From positions 850,001 through 914,000 of the forward strand of contig NC_091369.1 in assembly GCF_038502225.1 (NCBI RefSeq): 64,000 nucleotides of DNA. Direction: 5' to 3'. Numbering within the stretch: position 1 is the first letter of the stretch; the number at the start of each line of letters is the position of its first letter. This DNA comes from Cherax quadricarinatus. Its lineage: Eukaryota > Arthropoda > Malacostraca > Decapoda > Parastacidae. The notes below the pieces were generated by a model. The model saw nothing but the letters and a program-made list of their open reading frames with translations, did no database searches and was not told the DNA's origin. Positions 10,842-22,610 of the stretch are shown here, in pieces. The position numbers were made by a program, and so were the translations under genes.

Positions 10842-10884
<43 letters not shown>
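10842..10884. repeat. CT microsatellite next to donor site
   Basis: A pure CT run starts 7 bases inside the intron after exon A, so this donor is followed at once by a pyrimidine microsatellite. Three weaker CT clusters with a shared flank (CGAAGATAACGTGTAAAACC and variants) follow to about 11050. Confidence 0.9.
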
Positions 10885-10888
<4 letters not shown>

Positions 10889-12286
10889 GAAGATAACGTG
10901 TAAAACCTAGCAGTATTGGTGACTTTGTATCTCTCTCTTTCTCAACAAAGATAACTGTAAAAACTAACAATATTGATGATTTTCTCTCTCTCGACGAAGG
11001 CAATGTGTAACACCTAATTATATTAATGATGATTCTCTCTCTCTCGTTCTTCACACTGCTCAGAGGAAAAATATTTCTCGAATACACTGACTGATCAGAT
11101 ATAGGGCAATGATTGGCTGACAGAAATGGCGAACCATTATATTTTTTAAAGGGGTGGAGGGGTAAGTCAGTGAATGGTCTCTGTCAGATAACCAAAAGCT
11201 CCAGCTGTGGGTCATCATATGACTAAGACCCGCGTCAGGAAACACTTATTCCTGTTTACTGACAAGCCTTACCTAACCTGACCTACAAGTGGTGAATGAC
11301 TCATTTGGATCATTTAACCACTTCTTGAGGTAAATGACCCACATGGGTTTAGCGCTTCGTCTACTGTAATACATTACAGGTGGGCCCCTGCTTTACAGCA
11401 CTTCACTTTATGGCGTTTCACTAATACAACATTTTTAATTATACACATTCGTCATTTATTGAGACTTCCGACTAAAGTTAAGGACGAAATATTTTAAGGA
11501 AATACGTGTACTGTATATGCATTTTTTAGACCTAGCGCTATAGCTCACTTAATATATGATTGTGTAGACATGCGTGTTATCAGGCTTTTATATGCACTTA
11601 TGTTTCGCTTTACAGCAGTAGCCTGGAACCTAACCTGCTGTGTAAGCAGGGCGCACCTCTACAATACAACCCTCGGAGAACATCACCTCACACAAGCGGG
11701 TAGTGGGTTGGATACGAATCTCGGTGGACCACAGCCACGAAAATACAATTTGCAACAAATTTTAATTGGGACTGCCTTTTACTCGATGTTTAGCTTTTGT
11801 AAAGTTCTACACAGCGAAACGTTGTCACAATAAAAGTTTGTTTTGTAACTTATTCTCTTTTATTTCTTTCTTGGTAACAGTAGCTACGAATTTTTGTCGG
11901 CTATGTTATGCTTTTCCTTAAGAAGCTGGACAATTTCTTGAAGCTGTGTGTGATTGGTGGAGAGGGTGAGGTAACTAGTGTTCGTGATTGGTGGAGCTTC
12001 TTGAAGCTGTGTGTGATTGGTGGAAAGGGTGAGGTAACCAGCTTGTATCATTGGTAGAGAGGTTAAAGTAGCCCGGTCTCTGTGATTGTAGGAGAGGTTA
12101 AGATATTCAAATTACCATGAGGTCATTGTTCTTGGCCTCACGACTCTCGTACTGATGGCTAACATCTCTCTAGTAATTGCATACTACGCGCCTAACTTTA
12201 TGCCCCTTATCTAAGTTATGCTTCATATAAATGAAGAGGCCACAGCTTCACTGTTATCCAAATTATTATTATTAGTATTAAATATG

Positions 12287-12287
12287 G

Positions 12288-12336
<49 letters not shown>
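12287..12336. repeat. ATT microsatellite beside a reversed S1 tail
   Basis: The TTA/ATT run ends at CATGGGGAAACGCCAGACCC, which is the reverse complement of the S1 SINE 3' end. Confidence 0.9.
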
Positions 12337-12339
<3 letters not shown>

Positions 12340-12615
12340 TCATGGGGAAACGCCAGACCCGTAGGAATTGGTAAGTTCCTCAAGTCAACCTCTGTTTACT
12401 GGGCTGTGGTTCATATGAAGGCTTGCTTGTGACCAGCAGTAATAGTCTAGTTGTTCAGGCTTTGATCCAGGAGGAGGCCTGGTCTGGGACCGGGCCGCGG
12501 GGACGCTGACTCCCGAAAACATCCTTCGGGTCTCCTTCAGGTCACGCAGGTAATCACGATTAGCCTGACGAAGGAGAGGTTAGGTCCAGTTCCTCGGATC
12601 AAGAAGCTTGGAGAA

Positions 12616-12855
12616 ATGTGTGTGTGTGCACACGCGTGTGTTTGTGTGTGCACACGCGTGTGTTTATGTGTGTGTGTGCGCACTCGTGTATTTGTGAGTG
12701 CGCACGCGTGTTTGTGTGCGCACGCGTGTTTGTGTGCACACGCGTGTTTGTGTGTGTGCGCGCGCACGCTTGTGTTTGTGTGCGCGCGCACGCTTGTGTT
12801 TGTGTGTGTGCGCACGCTTGTGTTTGTGTGTGTGCGCACCCGTGTGTTTGTGTGA
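12616..12855. repeat. alternating purine-pyrimidine tract (GTGCGCACGCGTG)
   Basis: About 240 bp of nearly unbroken alternating purine-pyrimidine is built from GTGTGCGCACGCGTGTTTGT-like units of about 18-24 bp, including runs of GCGCGCGCACGC. Such sequence favours Z-DNA. The tract directly abuts a CR1-like LINE tail (12858), consistent with having grown from that tail. Confidence 0.85.
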
Positions 12856-12857
12856 GT

Positions 12858-13014
12858 GTACTTACCTAGTTGTGGTTGCCCTGGGTCACTCTTCCCGCTC
12901 CATGAGCTTTATCATACCTCTTCTTAAAGCTATGTATGGATCCTACCTCCACTCCATTTCCCAGACTATTCCACGTCCTGACAACTCTGTGACTGAAGAA
13001 ATACTTCCTGTGTG
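12858..13014 (-). mobile_element. CR1-like LINE, 3' fragment 1
   Basis: The reverse strand encodes the extreme C-terminus (KYFFSHRVV-like, WNSLGNGV, HSFKKRYDKAHGAGR) followed by the tail that reads CAACCACAACTAGGTAAGTA. It is the first of four fragments of one family lying head to tail in the same orientation. Confidence 0.8.
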
Positions 13015-13665
13015 TGGGTACTCGCCTAATTGTGGTTGCAGCGGTCGAGACTCCGCTCCTGGCCCCGCCTCTTCATTGAGTGCTACTAGGTCCTCTCTCT
13101 CTCTCTCCCTGCTCCATGAGCTTTATCATACCTCATCTTAAAGCTGTGTATGGTTCCTGCCTCCACTACCTCACTTGCTAGGCTATTCCACTTCCTGACT
13201 ACTCTATGACTGAAGAAATACTTCCTAACATCCCTTTGACTCATCTGGGTCTTCAACTTCCAATTGTGACCCCTTAGTTCTGTGTCCCCTCTCTGGAACA
13301 TCCTGTCTCTGTCCACTTTGTGTATTCCACGCAGTATTTTGTATGTCGTTATCATGTCTCCCCTAACCCTCCTGTCCTCCAGTGTCGTCAGGCCGATTTC
13401 CCTTAACCTTTCTTCGTAGGACATTCCCCTTAGCTCTGGAACTAACCTTGTCGCAAACCTTTGCATTTTCTCTAATTTCTTGACGTGTTTGATCAAGTGT
13501 GGGTTCCAAACTGGTGCTGCATACTCCAATATGGGCCTGGCGTACACGGTGTACAGTGTCTTGAACGATTCCTTACTAAGGTATCGGAACGCTATTCTCA
13601 GGTTTCCAGGCGCCCATATGCTGCAGCAGTTATCTGGTTGATGTGTGCTTCCGGAGACGTGCTCT
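13015..13665 (-). mobile_element. CR1-like LINE, 5'-truncated copy 2
   Basis: The minus strand encodes the C-terminal part of a non-LTR polymerase in a mostly intact frame (about 13086-13640). Motifs include LYTVYARPILEYAAPVWNPH, FATRLVPELRGMSYEERL and FFSHRVVRKWNSLASEV. The 5' end is truncated at a point matching position 14390 of copy 4. Only the connection/C-terminal region is present, with no catalytic residues. Confidence 0.9.
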
Positions 13666-13720
13666 GTACTCACCTAGTTGTACTCACCTAGTTGAGGTTG
13701 CGGGGGTCGAGTCCGAGCCT
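13666..13720 (-). mobile_element. CR1-like LINE, tail-only fragment 3
   Basis: Tail sequence only: the reverse complement of GTACTCACCTAGTTG (twice) plus AGGTTGCGGGGGTCGAGTCC. Flanking tails are of the same family. Confidence 0.75.
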
Positions 13721-15140
13721 GTGTACTCACCTAATTGTACTCACCTAATTGTACTCACCTAATTGTGGTTGCAGGGGTCGAGACTCAGCTCCTGGCCCCG
13801 CCTCTTCACTGATCGCTACTGGATCCTCTCTCTCTCTGCTTCCTGAGCTTTGTCATACCTCTTCTCAAAACTATGTATGGTTCCTGCCTCCACTACTTCA
13901 CTTGCTAGGCTATTCCACTTGCTGACAACTCTATGACTGAAGAAATACTTCCTAACGTCCCTGTGACTCGTCTGAGTCTTCAGCTTCCAGTTGTGACCCC
14001 TTGTCCCTGTGTCCCCTCTCTGGAACATCCTATCTCTGTCCACCTTGTCTATTCCCCGCAATATCTTGTATGTCGTTATCATGTCTCCCCTGACCCTTCT
14101 GTCCTCCAGTGTCGTCAGTCCGATTTCCCTTAACCTTTCCTCGTACGACATTCCCTTGAGCTCTGGGACTAGCCTTGTTGCAAACCTTTGTACTTTCTCT
14201 AACTTCTTGACGTGCTTGACCAGGTGTGGGTTCCAGACTGGTGCTGCATACTCCAGTATGGGCCTAACATACACAGTGTACAGTGTCTTGAACGATTCCG
14301 TATTAAGGTATCGGAACGCTATTCTCAGGTTTGCCAGGCGCCCGTATGCTGCAGCGGTTATTTGGTTGATGTGTGCCTCCGGTGATGTGCTCGGTGTTAT
14401 GGTCACCCCAAGGTCTTTCTCCCTGAGTGAGGTCTGTAGTCTTTGTCCACCTAGCCTATACTCTGTCTGCGGTCTTCTTTGCCCCTCCCCAATCTTCATG
14501 ACTTTGCATTTGGCTGGATTGAATTCGAGAAGCCAGTTGCTGGACCACATGTCCAGCCTGTCCAGGTCTCTTTGCAGTCCTGCCTCATCCTCGTCCGATT
14601 TAATTCTCCTCATCAACTTCACGTCATCTGCGAACAGGGACACTTCAGTCTATTCCTTCCATCATGTCGTTCACATATATCAAAAATGGCACTGGTCCTA
14701 GAACTGACCCCTGTGGGACCCCGCTCGTAACAGGCGCCCACTGTGATACCTCTTCACGTACCATGACTCGTTGCTGCCTCCCTGTCAGGTATTCCCTTAT
14801 CCATTGCAGTGCCCTCCCTTTTACGTGCGCCTGATCCTCCAGCTTCTGCACTAATCTCTTGTGGGGAACTGTGTCAAAGGCCTTCCTGCAGTCTAGGAAA
14901 ACGCAATCTACCCACCCCTCTCTCTCGTTTCTTACTTCTGTTACCTTGTCATAAAACTCCAGGAGGTTTGTGATACAAGATTTGCCTTCCATGAACCCAT
15001 GCTGGTTTTCATTTATAATCTTGTTCCTTTCCAGGTGTTCGACCACTCTCCTCCTGATAATCTTCTCCATGACTTTGCACACAATACATGTCAGAGACAC
15101 AGGTCTGTAGTTTAGTGCCTCGTTTCTGTTTCCTTAAATA
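13721..15140 (-). pseudogene. CR1-like LINE, longest copy (reverse transcriptase)
   Basis: The minus strand encodes a reverse transcriptase in two frames. The upstream frame (about 14645-15100) has the palm motif [13 protein letters not shown] with its catalytic Asp and the motif-B stretch [12 protein letters not shown]. The downstream frame (13816-14643) has the catalytic box LFADDVKL, then DLGVTITPSTSPEAHI, YVRPILEYAAPVWNP and FFSHRVVSKWNS. A 2-bp deletion near 14645 separates the SGVPQG and FADD frames, and a second frameshift lies near 15110-15130 (PIFKGN region). The 3' tail ends in three tandem 14-bp units (reverse complement TAATTGTACTCACC). The 5' part, endonuclease and ORF1 are missing. 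CR1/Jockey-type placement is from motif style; inactive. Confidence 0.9.
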
Positions 15141-15321
15141 TGGGGACTACATTAGCTGTGTGTGCGTGTGTGCGCGCTCGCACGCGTATGCTTATGTGTG
15201 TGTGCTTATTTGTGTCATTTTGTCTTAGGATTTTTTATGTAGTGATCATATCTCCTCTTATTATTCACTCCGTCAAGGTCTGGCTCAATTCCTTTAATAT
15301 GCCTTTGATAGGTTTCGAGTT

Positions 15322-15500
15322 TTTCTACCTCGCATAGCCCGGCCCTGGGCCAGGCTCTACTGTTCCTTGTGATGTACCTGTGAACAGTTTTGATGGTGGT
15401 TCTACTGTAGCAGCCCAGTCAGGCTTCCCTGTTGTTTGGCCAGCCAGGCTGTTGATGCTGGCGGCACCTGGAGGAGGTGGTGGTGCACGTTCCTTTAATA
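15322..15500. repeat. dispersed repeat S2 with LINE-B-like tail
   Basis: The phrase GGTTTCGAGTTTTTCTACCT, then GCCCGGCCCTGGGCCAGGCT, recurs at 20810-20876, 25296-25345, 29770-29830, 47030-47085 (reverse) and 55405-55445 (reverse). It is followed by CAGCCAGGCTGTTGATGCTG, similar to LINE-B 3' tails. Confidence 0.65.
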
Positions 15501-16632
15501 ATACAGTTTATACTCCAGCAGCGTACAAAGGCAGCTGAGGTATGAAACTGGTTTACAATGACTCCTGCAGTATAATTATGTGGTTTAACCGGGTTAATAA
15601 TACTCTCCTGCGGAGCATATACAATAGTATGTTGATCTTCATAAGATCTAGATTACTGAATAAGAAGCTCTATCTCTCTCTCTCCATTCTGCTTCAGATT
15701 CTCAGATTACAAGCAGTCATTAGCAACGGTCTTTGGATAAATTGGAGCTATGAATCAAGACTACGTTAAAGCCTAAAATAGTCAGTACAGTAACCGTGAG
15801 AGACATGCAGCTCTCTTTGATGTAGATTGTAGACGATCCCCGGGAGTTAACGTCTGACAGCGGGGTATACAGCCACTTTAATCGTTAGAAGCAATACGCT
15901 TGTTATGTAGAGTGTAACAACAGGCTAGATGTTGTGACTGTGTACCGAGGTCAGCTACCTTCCTTGCCCTGTTCATACATTATTAATAATAATGTTGGTT
16001 CCAGTATTAAAGCGTAATTAACACTTCTTAGTGACGTATTCACACGGGAACGCTTAACCTGGAGGCATGGTACGGCCTCTAGGAAACAGGAGGTAAACAA
16101 GTTTGGTCCGCAGAACAAATATCACATTTTCTTGCTTCTCAATAATAGCCAGAAGGTCTTTTGACTGGTCGAATCGGTCGAGGGAGGGAGACTTGTAGTT
16201 CAGCCAGCGTCTTTGTAGGCTGCCTGCCGCTCTCTGTTAGGGGGCTTTATGAATAAGACACGTGTACAACACTGATATATTTATTACTGACCGCTTTCTA
16301 TCAAGGCTCAGACTTAGGTATCTTAAATATTGATAACCTTCTATCAAGGCCGAAGGACTAATCGCCTCGAAATTACCTTTCAATTAATACTGTCTACAGT
16401 ATTATATTCTACAGTATTCGATTTGAAGAATGCTGTTGTACAAGCAACAGCATTTCAGTAATAAAGATGTGCAAGTGCTGCATAAATATATTGTTCATCT
16501 TGTCGGTATTGCATGCTATCAGTATGATATGAATGGGAGGGTAATTCCAGTTGTCGACAGCAAGACTGAGGGCGTGACAGTGACTCCCTCTCCAGCAGTG
16601 TGCCATTAACATCATTATTTTTTGTATTGCAG

Positions 16633-19561
16633 GTCGACGCCCAACCTAGAGGAGGGCGAGGATGACAGGATGGTGACCAAGAAGTCCTCTATGTACTCTT
16701 ACCTTCAAGGTGCCTCCTCTTCCTCGGCCAAGAGCGCCATGGGCGGCTCTGGTGTGGTGGGCGGCCGATACTGGGATGGCACTATGGGCACCGACGATAC
16801 CCCAGACCGCGAGGATTATGCCCACCACCTTCGCTCCTCTTCCTACCACCTACTTCACTCCCGCCAGCTCTCTGCTCTCAGCTCTGGCTCAGCTGGCTCC
16901 TACCACAGCAGACAGCACTCCAACACCTCAAACTACAGCGAGCCTGATGAATTGAGTCCCCGGGGGGAGCACCTGTCTGGCCACAGTCACCACCATCATG
17001 GCATGGATCGAGCCAGGTTCTTCTCCTACGACAACCTGGGACCTGAGTCATCAAGTCAGAAGTACCCCGGGTCTTGGAACATGTCTGAACCAGACCTGAC
17101 TATGGCACCCCCGCCATACTCTCCCCCAGGTCCGGGCTACCAGCACCAGCAGCCACCCATATCCCCGACATCGCCTCCGTCAGTAGCACCTACGCCATCA
17201 CCTGTCAAACACTCGCCTACATCATCTTCGTCAAACCGTCACCCGTCCTCACCTCCGCCACCCCCAGTGCGTGATGCTTCTAGTCTAAAATATATCAAGT
17301 ATGGTCCCGGGCATGAGAAATATCCATCGTGGCCGGTGCCAGCTGGTAACCAGGTGTCACATAGCTCCCCACCTCACGATGCTAATGTATCTGGCCTCCC
17401 TGATTCAACCTCACAGTCTCCGGCACCACAAGGCTCACACCGCTCGAAGTCGTGGACGGAGCAGTCAGAATACCCCAAGGAGAAGGCTGGAGGCTACGCT
17501 CGTCCTTATAACAAGAAACCATCAAATCAGTCCTTCCAGAGGCAACTCAAAACTGTGATGGAGCGATCAGAGAAGATTCCCATGGAAGTGTTTCATAACA
17601 GTATTCGAGTGGATGTGTTCTCTAGCTCAAATTATTCTTTTATGGACTCTTATTACAAGCCCTCGAACTCGTGCTATCCTTCATATGACCGCGACGGCCG
17701 CGCCCTCGATGATAAGGACTACAGCATCCCGTCCCCGCCTGAGCGAGACCTGGGCGTGGGCGAGGCTACTCTCAGTCAGGTGACAGCGGCGCAGCTGGAT
17801 GAATACGTCCGTCAGTACGAGGAGTTTGGTTACGCAGACTTAATAGGTACGACGCCGCTGTTGGACCAGCTGCGGCGCGAGTCAGTCATGTGGGATGGTA
17901 GTTCTGAGAGGGACTCAGGAAGAGGGGAGAGTGAGAGTGTTGCAGACAGTGCTCGCTACAGTAACGGACGAGATAGTGTCACTACTGTCGTCACAAACTC
18001 CTCATCAGCCTCATCTTCTGAAACCCTCAAGTGGCACGGCTCGCTCTCTGATCTTTCTATGATGTCTGGTCATTCCCGCGATCCGCGATCTGACCACAAT
18101 ATAGTGCACAGCTCGCGTGTGCAGGCGCCCCAGCGCCACAATAGCGAGTCTGTTCTTTACTATGGCGGTGAGAATAGAGGCAAACCTCCCCACGGCAGAC
18201 TGGGCCACGAGTCGCGCGATCACCGGGACTTGCGGCGCTCTGTCCGCGACACAGAGTCTGGCTACCCGAGATCATCACGGGAAGGAAAATGGAGTCGAGA
18301 AGTTGAAAGGAACAACGAAATGAACAATCTAAAGAAGTTCCCTTCGTATTCCTACACACAACCTCTCTCGCAGATCACGGAGGCACCTACAGCAGAAATG
18401 CGCGAGACTCCCACGTCTCCCACACGCTCTCCCCAGAGTCCTACCATAGACTTTAGCAAGCCTCCCTCAGTAGCTGAGAGGATTCACGAGTTGGAGAGAC
18501 AGTCCCGTACTACCGGCCCTGAGGGCGGCACCCGCTGGCCCAGGGACCATAGTGGCTCCAGGGAGAGGGATGGTAGGGAAGGTCACGATCCGCGAGACCC
18601 GAGGGAGTCTAGGGATGTCCGTGACCCTCGAGACCCGAGGGAGTCTAGGGAAACCCATGACCCACGAGACCCACAAGACCTTCGCAGGTCTCGTGAGGAT
18701 GCGCCGCCGCCAGAGGCTCGTGAGCCAGGTGACAAACTGGAGACTCGAGCTTCAAGGGAACTTCGAGAAAGTGGCGAGACTCGGACCCACCAGAGGAGAG
18801 GATCCAGAGACTCTCAGAGAGGAGACAGAGATCTGCGGTTAGATTTCTCAAGGATAGACCGCAAGGGAGACGGCTCTCACTCTTCACTGGAGACTCTTAG
18901 ATCCCCCTCCACACCCGGGTCTTCGAAGTCACCCACGCAAAAGGATGCCGAAGGTAGACCTTTCGTCCATGAAAATTTCCAGAATTTACTGAATACTTTT
19001 ACAGAGGTGGATAGAGTAGACAGATTGGATCGTTCTGAGAGAATGGGTAGTAATGTATCATATTCCTATTTAGACCCTGAGAAAAGACGCAAGGTGCCAG
19101 ACACTACGCTGAAGAGTATTCAGAAACAAGCTGTGATGTCCTTTTATGAACGCCACACAGGGAAGAACCTGGGTTGTGCTTCAGTAAGTGATCTGAGCTC
19201 TGCGAGTAGTCAGTCGAGTCTTATATCGTCACAGTCAGCGCCAGAGACTTCGCAGGGCAAGTGGGCGAGTGCGTGTCATTCCACCATGAACCAGTGCATG
19301 AGGACTGATAAATCTGGGAGAGCGGGAAAGGGGCTGGCGCGTCTAGGTCGAGTGCCTGAGAGCGAGACGGACGAGCAGACGCATCGACCTGCTCGACGCC
19401 GCTCAATGAGTGGTCGTGACTCCGGCAGTGAGACTGGCACTGACGACCTGTCCAGGGGAGGCTCCCAGCGTTCCTCCCTGGCCTCCGACGCCGCCTCCTC
19501 CTCCCGGGGTGAGCAGCCTCCAGCACTCCCGCAGAAGCAGCTGCCTCAGGTTCACCTCGAG
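16633..19561 (+). CDS. exon B of a Shroom-like gene (large central exon, ASD1-type region)
   Basis: One exon of 2929 bp carries 976 codons with no stop. The acceptor TTTTTTGTATTGCAG/G completes an Arg codon begun by exon A. The donor GAG/GTGAGT falls between codons (phase 0). The protein is Ser/Pro-rich with no membrane segment. In order: a Ser/Tyr-rich start (STPNLEEGEDD); a His cluster (about 16985); a Pro-rich block with PPPYSPPGPGY, a WW-type PPxY (about 17107-17270); a compact conserved-looking block (about 17281-17670) with KYPSWPVPAG, RSKSWTEQSEYPKEK and SFQRQLKTVMERSEKIP; the acidic-helical AAQLDEYVRQYEEFGYADL (about 17789-17845); VAERIHELERQ (about 18469); a low-complexity RDPRESRD array (about 18560-18690); KVPDTTLKSIQKQAVMSFYE (about 19091-19150); and a PALPQKQLPQ end. 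The SWPVP, KSWTEQ and QLKTVME block is what I take as the actin-binding ASD1 region of Shroom. That naming is from memory of the family and is unverified. Confidence 0.8.
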
Positions 19562-19779
19562 GTGAGTATTGCTTTTGTTCAGCAAATAACAGCAGTTTAG
19601 CGGAAATGACGAGACTCTGTATTGTGATGCATCATTCTCGCATAATTTTTTTTTTTCGCTGGATATAATAAAAATATTCTTGGGTAATATCTATGTTGCT
19701 GTACAGAAACTTTACACAATAATACTAACTACAGTATATAAGTAATTTTTCAGCAATAATAAAAAATCAAACCTTATAA

Positions 19780-19812
<33 letters not shown>

Positions 19813-20404
19813 GTTGTTATTGATGCACCACGTTTCACTATCTTTAATTTTTATTTACTTTTCTTGCTTAGAAAGTGACTGTTTAAAGTTAGAGGTAAAG
19901 TAATATATATACACCAGTACACCTGTGTACTGGGTGAGTGTGAGACCCATTGCATGTGTTAACCAGTAGTGATAGAGTGTGAGACACTGCCTCCCATTCT
20001 AGTACATACTAGCAGGTCCAGTGTCAGGATCCAGGGCCCGTAGCTGAGTAATCAGGGTGGTACATTCAGACTTCGGCTCCATGACAAGACTGTTACAAGG
20101 ATCCTGGCCATACCTTGATTTCCAGAACCGGTGGTTGAGCTATTGTCAGCGCCTAGAGCTCCTAGGAGGGCCTCCTTGCCCAGCATCTATTAGCAGGGCC
20201 ACTGTCAGGGTTGTATGGCCATACCGCGGCGCCCAGGGTCCGTGGCAGGGCCTCCTGGTCTAGTACACGACAAAAACCACCGGGGCAGCATTCCAGTTCA
20301 CTCACCAGCAGGAAGACTCACCCGTGCCTTAGCAGAGATGCCAAGTCCTTCTGGACCTGCACTTCGTATACCAGTAGACGGTTCCGCCGATCATCGCCCC
20401 TGAA

Positions 20405-20660
20405 GCCAAGTCTCAGACTAGGCCAGGAAAATGACAGGAAAAGAGAAGGAGCTCTAATGGTAACACATAAAATCACTTGTGCTCTCACGACTTGAATATT
20501 GTTTTGAGGTCACAGCATCTTGGTAGGAGAGATAGCAGAGCTGGAAAGTGTACAGAGGTCAGACTGCCTGCATAGAATCGGTAAAATATCTAAAGTATTG
20601 GCGATGCCTCAAACCACTTAGATTGTTCTATCTGGAACGGAGCCAACGCTGTAGGTTCGA
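20405..20660 (+). pseudogene. LINE-B reverse transcriptase remnant
   Basis: It aligns by eye with the LINE-B copy near 58.5-58.8 kb: AAATCACTTGTGCTCTCACG (KSLVLSRLEYC), AGAGCTGGAAAGTGTACAGA (AELESVQR) and CTATCTGGAACGGAGCC. Frames are broken. An S2 copy follows at 20810-20876. Confidence 0.75.
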
Positions 20661-20984
20661 ACCAACGAACTCCGACAAGAGAGACGAAAGCGAATGTACC
20701 CGCTATACCCTTGCCTGTGGTCACAAGCGTCTGGGGATCCTTCTCAAGTGAATATCCCAGTAAAACGATACAAAATATCTGGAACGGAAAAAAGAGTTTT
20801 GACGAGTTTCGAGTTTTTTTTTTTTTTTACTCGCAGAGTCCGGCCTTGGGCCAGGCTCGTCTGAACCCTGATGATATATACAAGGAAGATGCTTGAAGGA
20901 GTGAAAAATACGAGAGTTTGGAATTAATCCTGTGTGAAGCAGGGTTGCTATAACTATGAAACACTGGTCCAAGAATCTCCAGTA

Positions 20985-21185
20985 GGTTTAACAGCTGAAC
21001 CCAGAAATACTGCCGGAATGAGACATTTGCCCACTTCCAAGAGGAAATTGGACCAATATCTCCCTTCAGATTCTTGATCAGCGGCGTTGTGATGGCTGTG
21101 TGATTCTGCGGACCGCTAGCACAAGGTCTGGCTGAGAGGGTAGACGTACCTATGAAACAGATTACAGGTATGTCACAGGTCATCT
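20985..21185 (+). pseudogene. LINE-B C-terminal remnant
   Basis: This stretch corresponds to FKRELDRYLKS..DQPGC of intact LINE-B: AAGAGGAAATTGGACCAATA, then CTTGATCAGCGGCGTTGTGA. It is probably the continuation of the element at 20405-20660 after an S2 insertion. Confidence 0.65.
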
Positions 21186-21228
21186 TGACCTGGTAAGTCA
21201 GGCTGTAGGTAATAGTATGCTGTAATGT

Positions 21229-21552
21229 CAGGTTCTACTGCTGAATCTGCAGTGATGCCAGGGTCTGCTGTTGGACCTGCAGTGATGCCAGGGTCTACTG
21301 CTGGACCTGCAGTGATGCCAGGGTCTGCTGTTGGACCTGCAGTGATGCCAGGGTCTGCTGTTGGCCCTGCAGTGATGCCAGGGTCTGCTGTTGGCCCTGC
21401 AGTGATGCCAGGGTCTGCTATTGGACCTGCAGTGATGCCAGGGTCTGCTATTGGACCTGCAGTGATGCCAGGGTCTGCTATTGGACCTGCAGTGATGCCA
21501 GGGTCTGCTACTGGACCTGCAGTGATGCCAGGGTCTGGTGTTGGCCCTGCAG
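21229..21552. repeat. 30-bp minisatellite, 11 units
   Basis: About eleven units of GTGATGCCAGGGTCTGCTGT plus TGGACCTGCA. Subtypes (GCTGTTGGACC, GCTGTTGGCCC, GCTATTGGACC) occur in blocks, indicating local unit amplification. The open frame (MPGSAVGPAV repeats) is a by-product of the 30-bp period. Confidence 0.95.
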
Positions 21553-21941
21553 AAAAACTCGTACCACCATCGCTGGAGAGTTTAAAGTTGAATTCACAAA
21601 GTCACATTCCGTAGTTGTTTTGAACATACGGAAAAACACCTCTTAAGAACTCTCGTGATTCTTGAGACGTTAACAGACTTCTACAACACATCGCCCAGCC
21701 GGCGTATTACGGTGAGGATAGAAAAAATCCTTTATATATATATCTAACAAGTTATTATACAAGCTAACAAAGAAACCATGATAATAAACATAAAAACCAT
21801 TGCCTCATTTGAAAAGCAAGGAGAGTAAGTAAACACGGGGAGTAATGAGAGTAAGCAAGGAGCGTGAGGAGAATAAGCAAGGAAAGTAAACAAAGAGAGT
21901 AAGGAGCGTTAGCAAGAAGAATCAGTAAACAAGGGGAGTAA

Positions 21942-22075
21942 GTGTATTTAGGTAGAAGTTTACACAATTTTTGCATAATTGCAGTTATCGTACATAGTAA
22001 CATGTGTGAACACGTAGGTTAGCATAAAAAAAATAGAGTGACTTATTTGCATTGGGGTCCCTAATGGACTCACTT
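21942..22075 (-). mobile_element. LINE-C 3' end fragment
   Basis: Similar to 27410-27535, the 3' end of the LINE-C copy: TTACACAATTTTTGCATAAT, CATAGTAACATGTGTG and AGAGTGACTTATTTGCATTG are shared in the same order. Confidence 0.7.
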
Positions 22076-22189
22076 GATAAACTAAACCATTTGGCAAGCT
22101 TGTAATAGTCCCAGTTTGCCAGACAAATTAACTGTAACCTTGTATATTAAACAAGATAACTGTCAAAATTAAGCAAACATCATTATGGT

Positions 22190-22610
22190 CTCGTTTAGAC
22201 ATGCACTCACATGGTGATCTCGTTTAGACATGCACTCACACAGTGATCTCGTTTAGACATGCACTCACACAGTGGTCTCGTTTAGACATGCACTCACGCA
22301 GTGATCTCGTTTAGACATGAACTTACACAGTGATCTCGTTTAGACATGCACTCACACAGTGATCTCGTTTAGACATGAACTTACACAGTGATCTCGTTTA
22401 GACATGCACTCACGCAGTGATCTCGTTTAGACATGAACTTACACAGTGATCTCGTTTAGACATGCACTCACACAGTGATCTCGTTTAGACATGAACTCAC
22501 ACAGTGATCTCGTTTAGACATGCACTCACACAGTGATCTCGTTTAGACATGCACTCACAGTGGTCTCGCTTAGACATGCACTCACACAGTGATCTCGTTT
22601 AGACACATTC
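22190..22610. repeat. 29-bp minisatellite, about 14 units
   Basis: Head-to-tail units contain GTGATCTCGTTTAGACATG and CACTCACACA. GCACTCACACA and AACTTACACA subtypes alternate in the middle of the array. Units are contiguous without spacers, so it is not a CRISPR array. Confidence 0.95.

Larger units (their letters stand above)
10835..16632 (+). other. intron A-B of the Shroom-like gene
   Basis: This intron of 5.8 kb is bounded by GTAATA and TTTTTTGTATTGCAG. It holds CT tracts (10842-10884 and shorter ones to 11050), an ATT tract, an alternating purine-pyrimidine tract (12616-12855) and a stack of CR1-like LINE 3' ends on the minus strand (12858-15140). The segments 11050-12280 and 15500-16632 show no gene and no clear repeat except short S1-tail fragments near 11340. 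Two 40-60 bp segments near 11935-12100 repeat the phrase GTGATTGGTGGAG. Confidence 0.75.

Noticed and set aside
22190..22610. CRISPR-like array of 29-bp repeats
   Set aside because: Units are contiguous with no unique spacers, and the setting is a eukaryotic genome.
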